From positions 33,972-97,971 of the forward strand of contig CAZRJG010000003.1 of assembly GCA_964600365.1 (NCBI GenBank): a DNA stretch of 64,000 nt. Direction: 5' to 3'. Position 1 is the first letter of the stretch, and each line of letters opens with the position of its first letter. This document shows positions 50,912-59,875 of this stretch, piece after piece. A model generated the notes under the pieces. That model saw only the letters and a program-made list of their open reading frames with translations, did no database searches and was not told the origin of the DNA. This DNA is from GCA-020352575 sp964600365 (GTDB lineage: Bacteria > Actinomycetota > Acidimicrobiia > Spongiisociales > JAENVV01). A program made the translations under genes and the position numbers.

Positions 50912-51934
50912 TCAACCCAGCTCGAACCCCTGCTCGCGGAGCGCGTTCCGGAACGGCTCGGCCTCACCCGGGCGCACGGAGATGGTGAGCACGCCGCCAC
51001 CACCGTGGCGGCCGTGGCGGAGCTGGAGGTCGCGGACGTCCACTCGGCTCTCCGCGAGGGCCGTCCCGACGCGGGCGAGCTCGCCGGGACGGTCCTCGAT
51101 GATGATGCGGATCGCCACGACGGGGGGCGCCATTGCCTGGCGCACCGCCCGGGAACCGCGGAGCTCAGCTCGGATCCCTTCGGTGTCGCCAGACTCGACG
51201 AGCGTCGCGAACGCCTCGAGGCGGGCTCCGAGCGAACGGAGGTGTTCGGCGACCATTGCACCGTTCGCATCGAGGAGCTCGACCCACATGCGCTCATCGG
51301 AGAGCGCAACCCGGGTGAGGTCCCTGAAGCTCCCCGCGGCGAGATCGAGGCGCACGGGATCGGCAGCGGCGTGGGCGACCAACTGGACGGCGAGGGATTG
51401 GGGAAGGTGGCTGATCGCCGCGACCGCATCGTCGTGCGCGGCGGCGTCCATCTTGAGGACGTTCGCCCCCAACGCCTCGAGGAGGGCTCGGACCGTCGCC
51501 AGGTCGTCGGCGGTCGCACCGTCGGCGACGACGATCCACGTGGCCCCCCGGAAGAGGGTGGGGGATGCATGTGCTGCCCCACCGTGTTCGCGCCCCGCCA
51601 TCGGGTGGGTACCCACGAACCGATGGAGTCGAGAGGCTGCCTCAACGATCGGTCCCTTCACGCCGGCGACGTCGATCGTGAGGGTGTCCACCGAGGGCAG
51701 GTCGGCGAGGTGCTCCATGATCGCTGCAGGCGGCGCAGCGAGGACCACGAGGTCGGCATCGGCGACGGCGTCGTTGCGGGACTCGGCGATGGAGTCGATG
51801 GCGCCGCGCACGAGGGCTTCGGTGGCCTCATCGGCGCTGGGATCCCAGCCGACCACGCGGTGGCCCTGCGATCGGAGGGCCATGCCCATTGAGGCACCGA
51901 TGAGGCCGGTGCCGATGATGGCGGCGGTCGTCAT
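50912..51934 (-). CDS. tyrA: Prephenate dehydrogenase with ACT domain
   Basis: A 340-aa enzyme of tyrosine synthesis. The NAD-binding GTGLIGASMGMALRSQGHRVVGWD, the substrate-site FVGTHPMAGREHGG, and HLPQSLAVQLVAHAAADP belong to TyrA. A C-terminal ACT domain (AIRIIIEDRPGELARVGTALAESRVDVRDLQLRHGRHG) is likely to sense an amino acid for feedback control. Its ATG overlaps the DAHP synthase stop, so two steps of aromatic synthesis form one operon. Confidence 0.93.
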   Translation of the reverse strand: MTTAAIIGTGLIGASMGMALRSQGHRVVGWDPSADEATEALVRGAIDSIAESRNDAVADADLVVLAAPPAAIMEHLADLPSVDTLTIDVAGVKGPIVEAASRLHRFVGTHPMAGREHGGAAHASPTLFRGATWIVVADGATADDLATVRALLEALGANVLKMDAAAHDDAVAAISHLPQSLAVQLVAHAAADPVRLDLAAGSFRDLTRVALSDERMWVELLDANGAMVAEHLRSLGARLEAFATLVESGDTEGIRAELRGSRAVRQAMAPPVVAIRIIIEDRPGELARVGTALAESRVDVRDLQLRHGRHGGGGVLTISVRPGEAEPFRNALREQGFELG

Positions 51935-52950
51935 GCGATCGGGACGTCGAGCGCTGCGCCGAGTCGCGTGATCTCCTCCATGAGCGCAGCGAACTCCTCG
52001 GGGAGCAGTGCCTGGGCGCCGTCCACCTTCGCCGACTCCGGCTCGGGGTGGACGTCGATCATGAAGCCGTCGGCACCGGCGGCGATGCCCGCCTTGGCGA
52101 GCGGGGCGACCAACTCGCGCTTGCCGCCCGAGTGGGACGGGTCGACGATGATCGGGAGGTGCGAGATCTGCTTGAGGAGGGGTACGGCGGTGATGTCGAG
52201 GGTGTTCCGAGAGGCGGTCTCGAAGGTCCTGATGCCCCGCTCCACCATGATGATCTCGGTGTTTCCCGACTTGTAGATGTACTCGGCGGCTTGGAGCCAC
52301 TCGTCGAGGGTGGCGGTGAACCCGCGCTTCAACTGCACCGGCTTGCCGCAGGCCCCCACCTCTTGGAGGAGGGTGTAGTTGGCCATGTTGCGGGTCCCGA
52401 CGCGGAGGATGTCGGCGTAGGAGGCCACGAGCTCGACATCCCGGGGATCGAGGACCTCGGCGACGAATGGCACGTCGAACTCCTCACGCGCCTCTGCGAG
52501 GTACTGGAGCCCCTCCTCGCCGAGTCCCTGGAAGGAGTAGGGCGATGTCCGCGGCTTGAACGCATCGCCCCGGAGGACGCGGGCGCCGGCTTTCACAACC
52601 GCCTCGGCGGTGCGGAACAGCTGGTCGCGCGTCTCCACTGCGCAGGGTCCTGCGATCGGCGTGAAGGAGCCATCGCCGATTGTGGTGTTGCGGACGGTGA
52701 TGGCCGTCGATTCGGGCTTGAACTTGCGGGAGACGAGCTTGTAGGGCTCCATGACGCGAATCACTTTCTCGACGCCCTCGAGCCGACTCCACGCCGCTGC
52801 CTGGGCAACGGTGCGGGTGTCCCCGATCACGCCGATCACGGTTTGTGCGGACCCGGTCGACACGTGGGCCGTGCAATCGAACGACTCGATGCGCCGAACG
52901 ACGTCGTCCACGGCGGCCTGTGGGGCCTCGGGGTCCATGATGATGATCAC
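51931..52950 (-). CDS. aroF: 3-deoxy-7-phosphoheptulonate synthase (DAHP synthase)
   Basis: A 339-aa type I-beta DAHP synthase with an N-terminal ferredoxin-like regulatory domain (IIIMDPEAPQAAVDDVVRRIE...VIGVIGDTR). The barrel has IAGPCAVE, RGDAFKPRTSPYSFQGLGEEGLQYL, PVQLKRGFTATLDEWL and PIIVDPSHSGGKREL, all active-site segments. It makes the first compound of the shikimate pathway. The start is uncertain: the frame extends to TTG codons upstream, but GTG 52950 fits the family N-terminus best. It lacks a clear ribosome site. Confidence 0.93.
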   Translation of the reverse strand: MIIIMDPEAPQAAVDDVVRRIESFDCTAHVSTGSAQTVIGVIGDTRTVAQAAAWSRLEGVEKVIRVMEPYKLVSRKFKPESTAITVRNTTIGDGSFTPIAGPCAVETRDQLFRTAEAVVKAGARVLRGDAFKPRTSPYSFQGLGEEGLQYLAEAREEFDVPFVAEVLDPRDVELVASYADILRVGTRNMANYTLLQEVGACGKPVQLKRGFTATLDEWLQAAEYIYKSGNTEIIMVERGIRTFETASRNTLDITAVPLLKQISHLPIIVDPSHSGGKRELVAPLAKAGIAAGADGFMIDVHPEPESAKVDGAQALLPEEFAALMEEITRLGAALDVPIA

Positions 52951-53013
52951 GGAGGGAGTGTGCCGTGTTTCTCCCGGCAACGCCAAGCAGCGTCGTCCAC
53001 CGGGGCCGAGGGA

Positions 53014-54165
53014 CTATCCGTCGAGCAGTTGCAGGACCGCCGCCGCCCCCACGAGGGTGCCGACGCGGATGGCGCCTTCGTTGAGTTCGAAACGGGCGGA
53101 GTGGAGGGTGGTCTTGTGGCCCTCGATCTTGCATCCGAGGCGGATGAGCGTCGCAGGGACCCTCGCCGAGAAGACGGAGAAGTCCTCGGCACCCATCGAG
53201 GTGTACGTGCTGCGTATGCAGTGCGCTTCGAGGACCTCGCTCGCCCCTCGCTCGACCGCCCAGACCACCTCGGGGTCGTTGTTGACGGGGCCGAGGCCCT
53301 TCTCGTAGTGGATGTCGGCCTGCACCCCGGTCGCCCCAACGATCCGGTGGACGAGGTCAACGAACAGGTCGCCGATCGTCTCCCACAGTTCGAGGGTGGC
53401 CACGCGCACCGTGCCGGTGAGCCGGACCGCCGACGGGATGACGTTCGCCGCCTCGCCGCCATGGATCGCGCCGAAGGCGACCGCCACCGGTGTCCGTGTG
53501 TCGATGTGCCGGGAGAGGAGGCCCTCCATCTCGGTGATCACCTTGCCGGCGGCGAAGATCGTGTCGGGTGACTCGTGGGGGCGGGAGGTGTGTCCGCCAG
53601 GTCCGCGGAACGTGATGGTGAACCGGTCGGAGGACGACGTGATCGGTCCCGGCTTGAGGCCGATGGAGCCCGTCTCGAGGGCAGGGTCCACGTGCATCGC
53701 GATGATGCGCTCGACGCCCTCGAGGAGGCGTTCCTCGAGCATCGATTCTGCCCCTCCGGGGAAGACCTCCTCGGCAGGTTGGAAGAGGAACCGGACGCGC
53801 CCCTGGATATCGCCCCTCGCAGCGAGGGCCGCGGCGACCCCGACCCCGATGGCCGTGTGGGCATCATGGCCGCATGCGTGCATCACGCCGGGTATCTCGG
53901 AACGGAAGGGAAGGCGGCTCTCCTCCTCGAGCGGCAGCGCGTCGATGTCGGCGCGATAGGCGACGAGGCGCTCCCCCTCCCCGATCTCAAACCAACCGCC
54001 GGTACCCGCCTCGCGGACGTGGAACGGGAGGCCGTGCTTCTCGAGCTCCTCGGCGATGCGTTTCGTCGTACGGAACTCGGAGAATCCGAGCTCCGGGTTG
54101 CGGTGGATGTCGCGTCGCAGCTCAATGAGGGATGGGAGGAGTGCGTTGACGGCTTCGGGGAGCAT
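53014..54165 (-). CDS. M20D-family amidohydrolase
   Basis: A 383-aa zinc-dependent amidohydrolase/aminoacylase (hippurate hydrolase-like). RRDIHRNPELGFSEFRTTKRI, HACGHDAHTAIGVGVAAAL (metal Cys/His), FQPAEEVFPGGAESM and the dimerisation segment FRGPGGHTSRPHESPD are family hallmarks; the last metal His lies in KTTLHSARFELNEGA. It deacylates an N-acyl amino acid in the cytoplasm. TACCCT lies 8 nt before ATG. Confidence 0.93.
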   Translation of the reverse strand: MLPEAVNALLPSLIELRRDIHRNPELGFSEFRTTKRIAEELEKHGLPFHVREAGTGGWFEIGEGERLVAYRADIDALPLEEESRLPFRSEIPGVMHACGHDAHTAIGVGVAAALAARGDIQGRVRFLFQPAEEVFPGGAESMLEERLLEGVERIIAMHVDPALETGSIGLKPGPITSSSDRFTITFRGPGGHTSRPHESPDTIFAAGKVITEMEGLLSRHIDTRTPVAVAFGAIHGGEAANVIPSAVRLTGTVRVATLELWETIGDLFVDLVHRIVGATGVQADIHYEKGLGPVNNDPEVVWAVERGASEVLEAHCIRSTYTSMGAEDFSVFSARVPATLIRLGCKIEGHKTTLHSARFELNEGAIRVGTLVGAAAVLQLLDG

Positions 54166-54204
54166 GGCGGGGGAGGGTACTGCTGAGCGAGGTGCGAGGC
54201 GCGA

Positions 54205-55032
54205 TCAGCGGTCGGCGCGGGGACTGGCGACCATGCGAGCCCATTCCTCCAAGAGGCGCTCTGCGACCGGCCCGACATCGAAATGGGTGTCGTCCACCTG
54301 CACGACGGGGCGCACCCCCTTGGCCGTGCTGAGCACGAGGACCTCGTCGGCCGAGAGCAGTGTGTCGATCGGCGTGACGGCGGTGTGGTGCGCGATGCCG
54401 AGGTCGTTGGCGAGTTCGATGGCGAGCTGCCGGGTGATCGAGTCGAGGACGCCGAGGGAGAGGTCGGGGAGCACGAGAGATCCGTCAGAGACCCACCCCA
54501 CCGACGACGTCGGGCCCTCGAGCACGATCCGATCGCGCGACACGAGGATCGCATCGTCGAACCCGGCCTCCTTGGCCTCCTCGGTGGCCTGGAGGTTCGG
54601 GCCGTAGGAGATGGTCTTCGCACCGGCGAGGCGCCACGGTGCCCCGGCGGGATGCCATGGGGCGGCGATGACGGCGAACCGATAGGTGGCGAGGACGGGC
54701 GGGACGGGCTCGGCGATGAGCACCGTGCGCGCCGGCGCTCCGAACGGCGACCCCGGCGTGGCGACTAGTCGGATCACGCAGTCCTTGCCCTCCGCTGCGA
54801 GGTGGGTGCACCAGCGCTCAAGGTCGGCACGGGGGGCGAGGGGTGTGCCGATCGCCGAGGCGGAGTGCGCCAGCCGGTCGAGGTGCCGGTGGAGGGCAAA
54901 GGGGGTTCCCTGGTGCACCCGCACGGCCTCGAAGACGCCGACCCCGCGCAGGAGGCCGAGGTCGACCGCGGGGATTGCCGGTGCAAGGGGATCGACGGGC
55001 TGGCCGTCGACGAGGACGAGCGGCAACCTCAC
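54205..55032 (-). CDS. Class IV aminotransferase/4-amino-4-deoxychorismate lyase-like
   Basis: A 275-aa PLP enzyme. VDLGLLRGVGVFEAVRVHQGTPFALHRHLDRL opens the fold; the PLP Lys is in AGAKTISYGPNLQATEEAKEAGFDDAIL; the phosphate site is near EGPTSSVGWVSDGSLVLPDLSLGVLDSITRQ. It could be PabC (folate synthesis) or a branched-chain/D-amino-acid aminotransferase; size slightly favours PabC. The GTG start overlaps the nadE stop. Confidence 0.87.
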   Translation of the reverse strand: MRLPLVLVDGQPVDPLAPAIPAVDLGLLRGVGVFEAVRVHQGTPFALHRHLDRLAHSASAIGTPLAPRADLERWCTHLAAEGKDCVIRLVATPGSPFGAPARTVLIAEPVPPVLATYRFAVIAAPWHPAGAPWRLAGAKTISYGPNLQATEEAKEAGFDDAILVSRDRIVLEGPTSSVGWVSDGSLVLPDLSLGVLDSITRQLAIELANDLGIAHHTAVTPIDTLLSADEVLVLSTAKGVRPVVQVDDTHFDVGPVAERLLEEWARMVASPRADR

Positions 55033-56690
55033 GGCTGGTACCTGTTGGTGATCGGCAGGCGACGGTCCTTTCCGAATGCCTTGGTGGTGATCCGAACCCC
55101 CGGAGCAGCCTGGCGCCGCTTGTACTCGTTGCGATCGACGAGTCGGGTGATGCGCCGGACGACGTCCTCGTCGAATCCCTCTCCGACGATGTCGGCCACC
55201 GACCGATCCTCCTCCACGTACCGCTCGAGGACGGCATCGAGGAGGTCGTAGGGGGGAAGTGAGTCGGAGTCCTTCTGGTCGGGGCGTAGCTCGGCGGACG
55301 GCGGCTTCGTGATGGAGGAGTCGGGAATGACCTCGCCGTCGCGGTTTCGCCACCGGGCGAGGCGGAAGACCTCCGTCTTCAGCACGTCCTTGAGTACCGA
55401 GTAGCCGCCGGCCATGTCGCCGTAGAGCGTTGCGTACCCAACGGCCATCTCCGATTTGTTTCCGGTGGTGAGGACCATGGGTCCGAGCTTGTTCGAGATG
55501 GCCATGAGGAGGAGGCCACGGACACGTGCCTGGACGTTCTCCTCGGCCACGTCGAATGGACGGTCCTCGAATACCGGACCGAGCGCCTCGGTGAGAGCCT
55601 TGAAGGACGGCTCGATGGCGATCTCGTGGAAGGAGATGCCGAGGTTGCGGGCGAGGAACGCGGCGTCGGTCACCGAACCCTCCGATGAGAACTGGGAGGG
55701 CATGGCCACGCCCGTCACCCGGTCGGCGCCGAGGGCGTCGACGGCCACGGCCGCAGTGAGCGCCGAGTCGATGCCGCCCGACAGTCCGATCACGACGCCA
55801 CCGAATCCGTTCTTCTCCACGTAGTCGCGCAGGCCCACCTCGAGCGCGCGATACACCTCTTCCTCGGGGTCGAGCAACGGGGCGACGGATGGCGCCGGGC
55901 GGGGCGTCGGTGTGTTCCCCACGCCTGGGATCGTGACGTCGACGAGGAACTGGTCCTCTTCGAATTGCGGGGAGCGGTGCAGCAGTTCCCCTCGCTCGTC
56001 GATCACGAGGGAGCATCCGTCGAAGACGAGTTCGTCCTGACCGCCGACGAGGTTGAGGTAGACGAGGGGCGCTCCGGCGCCGATGGCCCGGCTCCGCATG
56101 AGGTGCTCTCGTTCGAGGGCCTTGCCGTGGTGGAAGGGAGAGGCGTTGATGTTGAGGAGGAGACGGGCCCCCGCTTCGGCCTGACGGGAGGGCGGGCCGT
56201 CCTCACGCCAGATGTCCTCGCACACAGAGACCCCGGTCCGTACGCCGGAGACCTCGACGAGGAGGTCGGGGTGCTCTCCGGCGACGAAGTAGCGGTTCTC
56301 GTCGAACACGCCGTAGTTGGGGAGGAGCACCTTGTCGTACACCTCGACGACCTCCCCGTTGCGCAGGACGGCGGCGGAGTTGGCGGCGGTGCGCCCGCGG
56401 GAGTCATGCTCCGCCTCAGCAGCGTCGAGGCGCCGGGGGAACCCGACGACGGTGGTGCACCGCCGGGAGGCGGCGGCGAGGTGGTCCACGGCTTCCCGAG
56501 CTCGCTCGAGGAACCCGGAGCGGAGGAGGAGGTCCTCCGGTGGGTAGCCGGTGATGGCGAGTTCCGGGAGGAGGAGGACATCGGCCTCGGCCTCCTCGGC
56601 CCACGTCATCGCGTCGAGGATGCGCTCGGTGTTCGCGTCGAGGGCGCCGACGGTGAGGTTCAACTGGGCGCCTGCGACGCGGAGGAACAT
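55029..56690 (-). CDS. nadE: Glutamine-dependent NAD(+) synthetase
   Basis: A 553-aa two-domain enzyme. The N-terminal nitrilase-type glutaminase has its Glu in LLPELAITGYPPEDLL, Lys in VYDKVLLPNYGVFDE and Cys in VSVCEDIW. The C-terminal synthetase has the ATP loop GLSGGIDSALTAAVA, then TTGNKSEMAVGYATLYGDMAGGYSVLKD. It makes NAD from deamido-NAD, glutamine and ATP in the cytoplasm. ATG 56690 follows TACCAT by 6 nt. Confidence 0.95.
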   Translation of the reverse strand: MFLRVAGAQLNLTVGALDANTERILDAMTWAEEAEADVLLLPELAITGYPPEDLLLRSGFLERAREAVDHLAAASRRCTTVVGFPRRLDAAEAEHDSRGRTAANSAAVLRNGEVVEVYDKVLLPNYGVFDENRYFVAGEHPDLLVEVSGVRTGVSVCEDIWREDGPPSRQAEAGARLLLNINASPFHHGKALEREHLMRSRAIGAGAPLVYLNLVGGQDELVFDGCSLVIDERGELLHRSPQFEEDQFLVDVTIPGVGNTPTPRPAPSVAPLLDPEEEVYRALEVGLRDYVEKNGFGGVVIGLSGGIDSALTAAVAVDALGADRVTGVAMPSQFSSEGSVTDAAFLARNLGISFHEIAIEPSFKALTEALGPVFEDRPFDVAEENVQARVRGLLLMAISNKLGPMVLTTGNKSEMAVGYATLYGDMAGGYSVLKDVLKTEVFRLARWRNRDGEVIPDSSITKPPSAELRPDQKDSDSLPPYDLLDAVLERYVEEDRSVADIVGEGFDEDVVRRITRLVDRNEYKRRQAAPGVRITTKAFGKDRRLPITNRYQP

Positions 56691-56696
56691 GGGGGG

Positions 56697-56702
56697 ATGG
56701 TA
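56697..56702 (-). promoter_or_regulatory. -10 element for leaderless transcript
   Basis: TACCAT ends 6 nt before the ATG at 56690. Confidence 0.5.
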
Positions 56703-56742
56703 GGTGGGACCGATCGCCCGACTCGTCACACGAGTGGTCCGG

Positions 56743-57258
56743 TCAGGAGCCCAGGATGAACTCCCCGAGGTCCTCGAACGGTCCCTCGAAGGTGAGGACT
56801 GCCTCGCGGACGGAGAGGAGGTGGTGCTGTGCGAGCACGGCCCGTTCCTCGTCGGTGAGCGAGTCGGGGTCGAGGCGGACGAGTTCGACTGCCTCCTCGT
56901 CGTCCACGACGTGGAGCTCGGCAAGGGGGGCGAACTCGTCGAGGGCCTCGCGGGCGAGCGTTTCGAGGGCGACGTCGGTGGCAGTGCCCTCTTCGATCAT
57001 GAGCACGACGACGTTGCGTCCGTCGGTCGTGCCACGGAACATCACCTGGTAGGCGAGCTCGATGACCGAGGGCGGTGCCGCCGTCGTGGTGGTAGTCGGC
57101 TCCTCGGCCCCCTCCGTGGTCGTCGTCGAGGTCGCGTCGGCAACCGTGGTCGTGGTGGCGGTCGGGAGCGTCGTCGTCACGTCGGCGTCGGACTCCCTGT
57201 TGCACCCCGCGAGGGCCAACGAGAGCAGGAGGAGGATGACGACTGCAATGCGCTGCAT
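56743..57258 (-). CDS. Hypothetical lipoprotein
   Basis: A 171-aa probable lipoprotein with lipobox L-A-G-C at residues 16-19, a Thr-rich linker (about residues 26-62) and a small alpha/beta domain (VIELAYQVMFRGTTDGRNVVVLMIEEGTATDVALETLAREAL). No family is recognised. It is flanked by nadE and mgtE and has its own leaderless-type -10. Confidence 0.78.
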   Translation of the reverse strand: MQRIAVVILLLLSLALAGCNRESDADVTTTLPTATTTTVADATSTTTTEGAEEPTTTTTAAPPSVIELAYQVMFRGTTDGRNVVVLMIEEGTATDVALETLAREALDEFAPLAELHVVDDEEAVELVRLDPDSLTDEERAVLAQHHLLSVREAVLTFEGPFEDLGEFILGS

Positions 57259-57264
57259 GCCTCC

Positions 57265-57270
57265 ATCGTA
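57265..57270 (-). promoter_or_regulatory. -10 element for leaderless transcript
   Basis: TACGAT ends 6 nt before the ATG at 57258. Confidence 0.5.
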
Positions 57271-57297
57271 CGGGCCGCCGCGGTATCCGCAGGGCGC

Positions 57298-58698
57298 TCA
57301 GAGCAACAAGGTCGCCACCCCGAGGAACCCTGCGAAGCCCACGAGGTCCGTGATCAGGGTGAGGAAGATGCTCGAGGCGAGTGCAGGGTCGAGCCCGATC
57401 GCACGCAATGTGAGCGGGATCCCTGCTCCAGCCGTGGTGGCGACGACGAGGTTGGTGAGTGCGGCGATCCCGACGATGGTCCCGATGGTGATCGCGGACT
57501 CGGGACTGTCGGTGAGCGAGGCGAAGACGCCGGCAACCACCGCAGCAGATGTCCCAATCAGGATCCCGTTCGTGAGGCCCACGCCCGCCTGCCTTCCGAG
57601 GATGCCGAGTGTCTCGGTGCGGGGGACGTCGTCGGAGGCGAGGGCACGGATCGTGACGGCGAGCGACTGGGCGCCGGCGTTGCCGCCGAGGAGGGCGACC
57701 ACCGGCATGAGCACGGCGAGGATTGGGGCGGCGGTGAGGATCTCCTCGAATCCCGCGACGGCGATGGAGACGATGAGGGCGAGTCCGAGGTTGAGGAGGA
57801 GCCAGGGGCTTCGTTGCCGGACGGAGACCCGGATGTCGGTGTAGACGGTCTCCTGAGCGCCGGCACCCACGGAGGTGGCGAAGTCCTCGGACGCCTCCTC
57901 CTGGAGGACTTCGTAGAGCGCATCGGTCTCGACGATGCCGATGAGGCGTCCTGCTTGGTCGGTCACGGGGAGGGCGAAGAGGTTGTAGCGCGTCGCCAGT
58001 TCGGCCACCTGCTCCCGATCCGTCATGGGCCGCACGGACTCGGGGTCGGCAATCATCGCCTCATCGAGGCCGACGCCGGGGCGCCGAAAGACGAGGTCAC
58101 GGAACGAGATAACGCCCCGCAGGCGACGTTGGTCGTCCACCACGTACACGTAGGTCAGGTCGGCGAGGTCCTCGTGGAGTCGGCGGATCGCCTCGATGGC
58201 CTCGCCAGCGGTCATCCCCATCGGGAGGGCGGCGAAGTCCGTCGTCATGAGGCCGCCGGCGGTGTCGGCGGGGTAGCGGAGGAGTGACCGAATGGCCTGC
58301 GCCCGTTCCTCGTCCATGGCGGCGAAGAGCGAGTCGCGTTCGTCGTCGTCGAACCAGATGACGAGGTCGGCGGCCTCGTCGGCATCCATGGCCTCGAGGA
58401 TGGCCACCGTCCGCTCCCGGGGGAGCTCTTCGAGGACGTCGACGGCGAAGTCGTCCCGGGCCTGCTCGAGCACCGGAGCGGCGCGCTCTGCGGAGACGAG
58501 TCCGAGGATTCCCACGGCCATCTCGCCACCGAGCTCCTCGAGGACGTCGGCAGCGTCGGCCGGCTCGGCGTCCACGAGCGCGAGCCACTCCTGGAGGTTC
58601 CCCTTGAGGTAGGCGGCGACCGTTCCGGGATCGGACGCGGCGCGGGTCCGGAGGTGTGCGGCGGCTTGCCGGGGGCTACTCAGCCTGAACCGGACCAT
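57298..58698 (-). CDS. mgtE: MgtE-family magnesium transporter
   Basis: A 466-aa protein: an N-terminal MgtE_N superhelical domain (residues about 25-130), two CBS domains (LMTTDFAALPMGMTAGEAIEAIR and MIADPESVRPMTDREQVAEL), a plug helix and five transmembrane helices (from SPWLLLNLGLALIVSIAVAGFEEIL on, with MPVVALLGGNAGAQSLAVTIRAL). The CBS and N domains close the channel when cytosolic Mg2+ is high. AAGGAG precedes ATG, a leadered start. Confidence 0.95.
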   Translation of the reverse strand: MVRFRLSSPRQAAAHLRTRAASDPGTVAAYLKGNLQEWLALVDAEPADAADVLEELGGEMAVGILGLVSAERAAPVLEQARDDFAVDVLEELPRERTVAILEAMDADEAADLVIWFDDDERDSLFAAMDEERAQAIRSLLRYPADTAGGLMTTDFAALPMGMTAGEAIEAIRRLHEDLADLTYVYVVDDQRRLRGVISFRDLVFRRPGVGLDEAMIADPESVRPMTDREQVAELATRYNLFALPVTDQAGRLIGIVETDALYEVLQEEASEDFATSVGAGAQETVYTDIRVSVRQRSPWLLLNLGLALIVSIAVAGFEEILTAAPILAVLMPVVALLGGNAGAQSLAVTIRALASDDVPRTETLGILGRQAGVGLTNGILIGTSAAVVAGVFASLTDSPESAITIGTIVGIAALTNLVVATTAGAGIPLTLRAIGLDPALASSIFLTLITDLVGFAGFLGVATLLL

Positions 58699-58715
58699 GA
58701 CCGCACTCCTTCATG

Positions 58716-59189
58716 TCAACCCTCGTAGGGGCGAACGGACGCGATCGTGACCTCGAAGGTGCCGCCGGGCGCCTCATAGGCGACGGTGTCGCCCACACCC
58801 GCGCCGAGCAATGCGGCGCCGAGGGGGCTCGAGGGGGAGGCCAGGAGCATGCCAGCGGCCTTGTTCTCCGGTGGCGCGACGAAGTACTCCATGTCGTCGC
58901 CGTCCTGATCGGTGACGGTCACGACCGATCCGACCTCGACGGTGTCGGTGGACACGGCCTCCTGGACCTCGGCGGTGTCGAGGATGCGCTGGATCTGGCG
59001 GATCCTGGCTTCCATCATGCCTTGGTCGTTCTTGGCGGCGTCGTAGTCGGCGTTCTCGCGGAGATCGCCGTGTGAGCGGGCTTCTGCGATGCGCGCTTCG
59101 ATCTCGGCGCGGCCATCGGTGAGGAGCCCTTGGAGCTCTTCCTCGAGGCGTGCCTTCGCGGCAGGGGTCAAGAATGTTGGGTCGGACAT
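58716..59189 (-). CDS. greA: Transcription elongation factor GreA
   Basis: A 157-aa protein with the usual coiled-coil hairpin (TPAAKARLEEELQGLL...EARSHGDLRENADYDAAKNDQGMMEARIRQIQRIL, the tip Asp-Glu pair present in DLRENADY) and the FKBP-like C-terminal domain (GTFEVTIASVRPY). It rescues backtracked RNA polymerase. Length is typical. Confidence 0.96.
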   Translation of the reverse strand: MSDPTFLTPAAKARLEEELQGLLTDGRAEIEARIAEARSHGDLRENADYDAAKNDQGMMEARIRQIQRILDTAEVQEAVSTDTVEVGSVVTVTDQDGDDMEYFVAPPENKAAGMLLASPSSPLGAALLGAGVGDTVAYEAPGGTFEVTIASVRPYEG

Positions 59190-59235
59190 GACGATCCGAG
59201 GATAGGGGTGGGCGTCGGATTGCGGGTCCCGGGCG

Positions 59236-59241
59236 TAGGCT
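59236..59241 (+). promoter_or_regulatory. -10 element for leaderless transcript
   Basis: TAGGCT ends 7 nt before the ATG at 59249. Confidence 0.45.
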
Positions 59242-59248
59242 CGCCGCC

Positions 59249-59812
59249 ATGCTCACCGCCCACGAGGCCGCCACCACGACCTTCGATACCGCCTTCGTCG
59301 GCTACCGGCGGGATGAGGTCGAGGCACTGCGGAGTCGCCTCGCATCGGCGCTCGCCGAGTCCGAGCGGGGACTGCGGAGGGGGCTCATGGTGGGAGCCGA
59401 CGAACTCGCCGGGGCAACGTTCTCGCGCGCCTTCCGGGGGTATCGGCGCGACGAGGTGGATGCCTTCTTCGAGCGGGCTACGGCGGTGCTCGCCGGACGT
59501 GGGGTGACCCGGGGGGCGGGACATCGGCGCATCACTGCCGATGAGATCCGCCGGCTCCGGTTTCGTCGTGAGGTGGATGGCTACGACCCTGCGTCGGTGA
59601 GACGTCACCTCGCCCGCGCCGGCGCTGCGCTCGAGGCCCACCACGGGGGTCGGGAGCCACTGCTCTCGCGCGTCGAGGCCGAGTCGGTGGACTTCCCGCT
59701 TCGACTCTGGGGCTGGCGTTGCGCGGACGTCGAGACCGTGTGCGACCGTATCGCCTCGACCCTGCTCTTCTACGAGGCCCGGGGTCCGGTCCCCAGCGAG
59801 GAACCCGGGTAG
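59249..59812 (+). CDS. Protein of four DivI1A (DivIVA N-terminal-like) repeats
   Basis: A 187-aa protein built from four about 35-residue copies of the DivI1A motif F-x4-GY-x2-DEVD-x-F-x4: TFDTAFVGYRRDEVEAL (11-27), TFSRAFRGYRRDEVDAF (57-73), RFRREVDGYDPASVRRH (104-120) and DFPLRLWGWRCADVETV (148-164). In DivIVA/Wag31 one such motif precedes a coiled coil and binds curved membrane. Here there is no coiled coil, and the last two copies are degenerate. It may be a polarity or scaffold adaptor (inference). Confidence 0.8.
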   Translation: MLTAHEAATTTFDTAFVGYRRDEVEALRSRLASALAESERGLRRGLMVGADELAGATFSRAFRGYRRDEVDAFFERATAVLAGRGVTRGAGHRRITADEIRRLRFRREVDGYDPASVRRHLARAGAALEAHHGGREPLLSRVEAESVDFPLRLWGWRCADVETVCDRIASTLLFYEARGPVPSEEPG

Positions 59813-59863
59813 GGAGGCGTCGCCCACCGCCACAGGGCCGCCGTGACACGTTCGGGTCGGCGG

Positions 59864-59869
59864 TAGCCT
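59864..59869 (+). promoter_or_regulatory. -10 element for leaderless transcript
   Basis: TAGCCT ends 6 nt before the GTG at 59876. Confidence 0.45.
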
Positions 59870-59875
59870 CGTTGG

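Noticed and set aside
52048..53571. 507-codon open frame on the plus strand
   Set aside because: Antisense to DAHP synthase and the M20 amidohydrolase, both with conserved motifs.
56704..58287. 527-codon plus-strand open frame
   Set aside because: Antisense to a lipoprotein and MgtE; composition is shadow-like.
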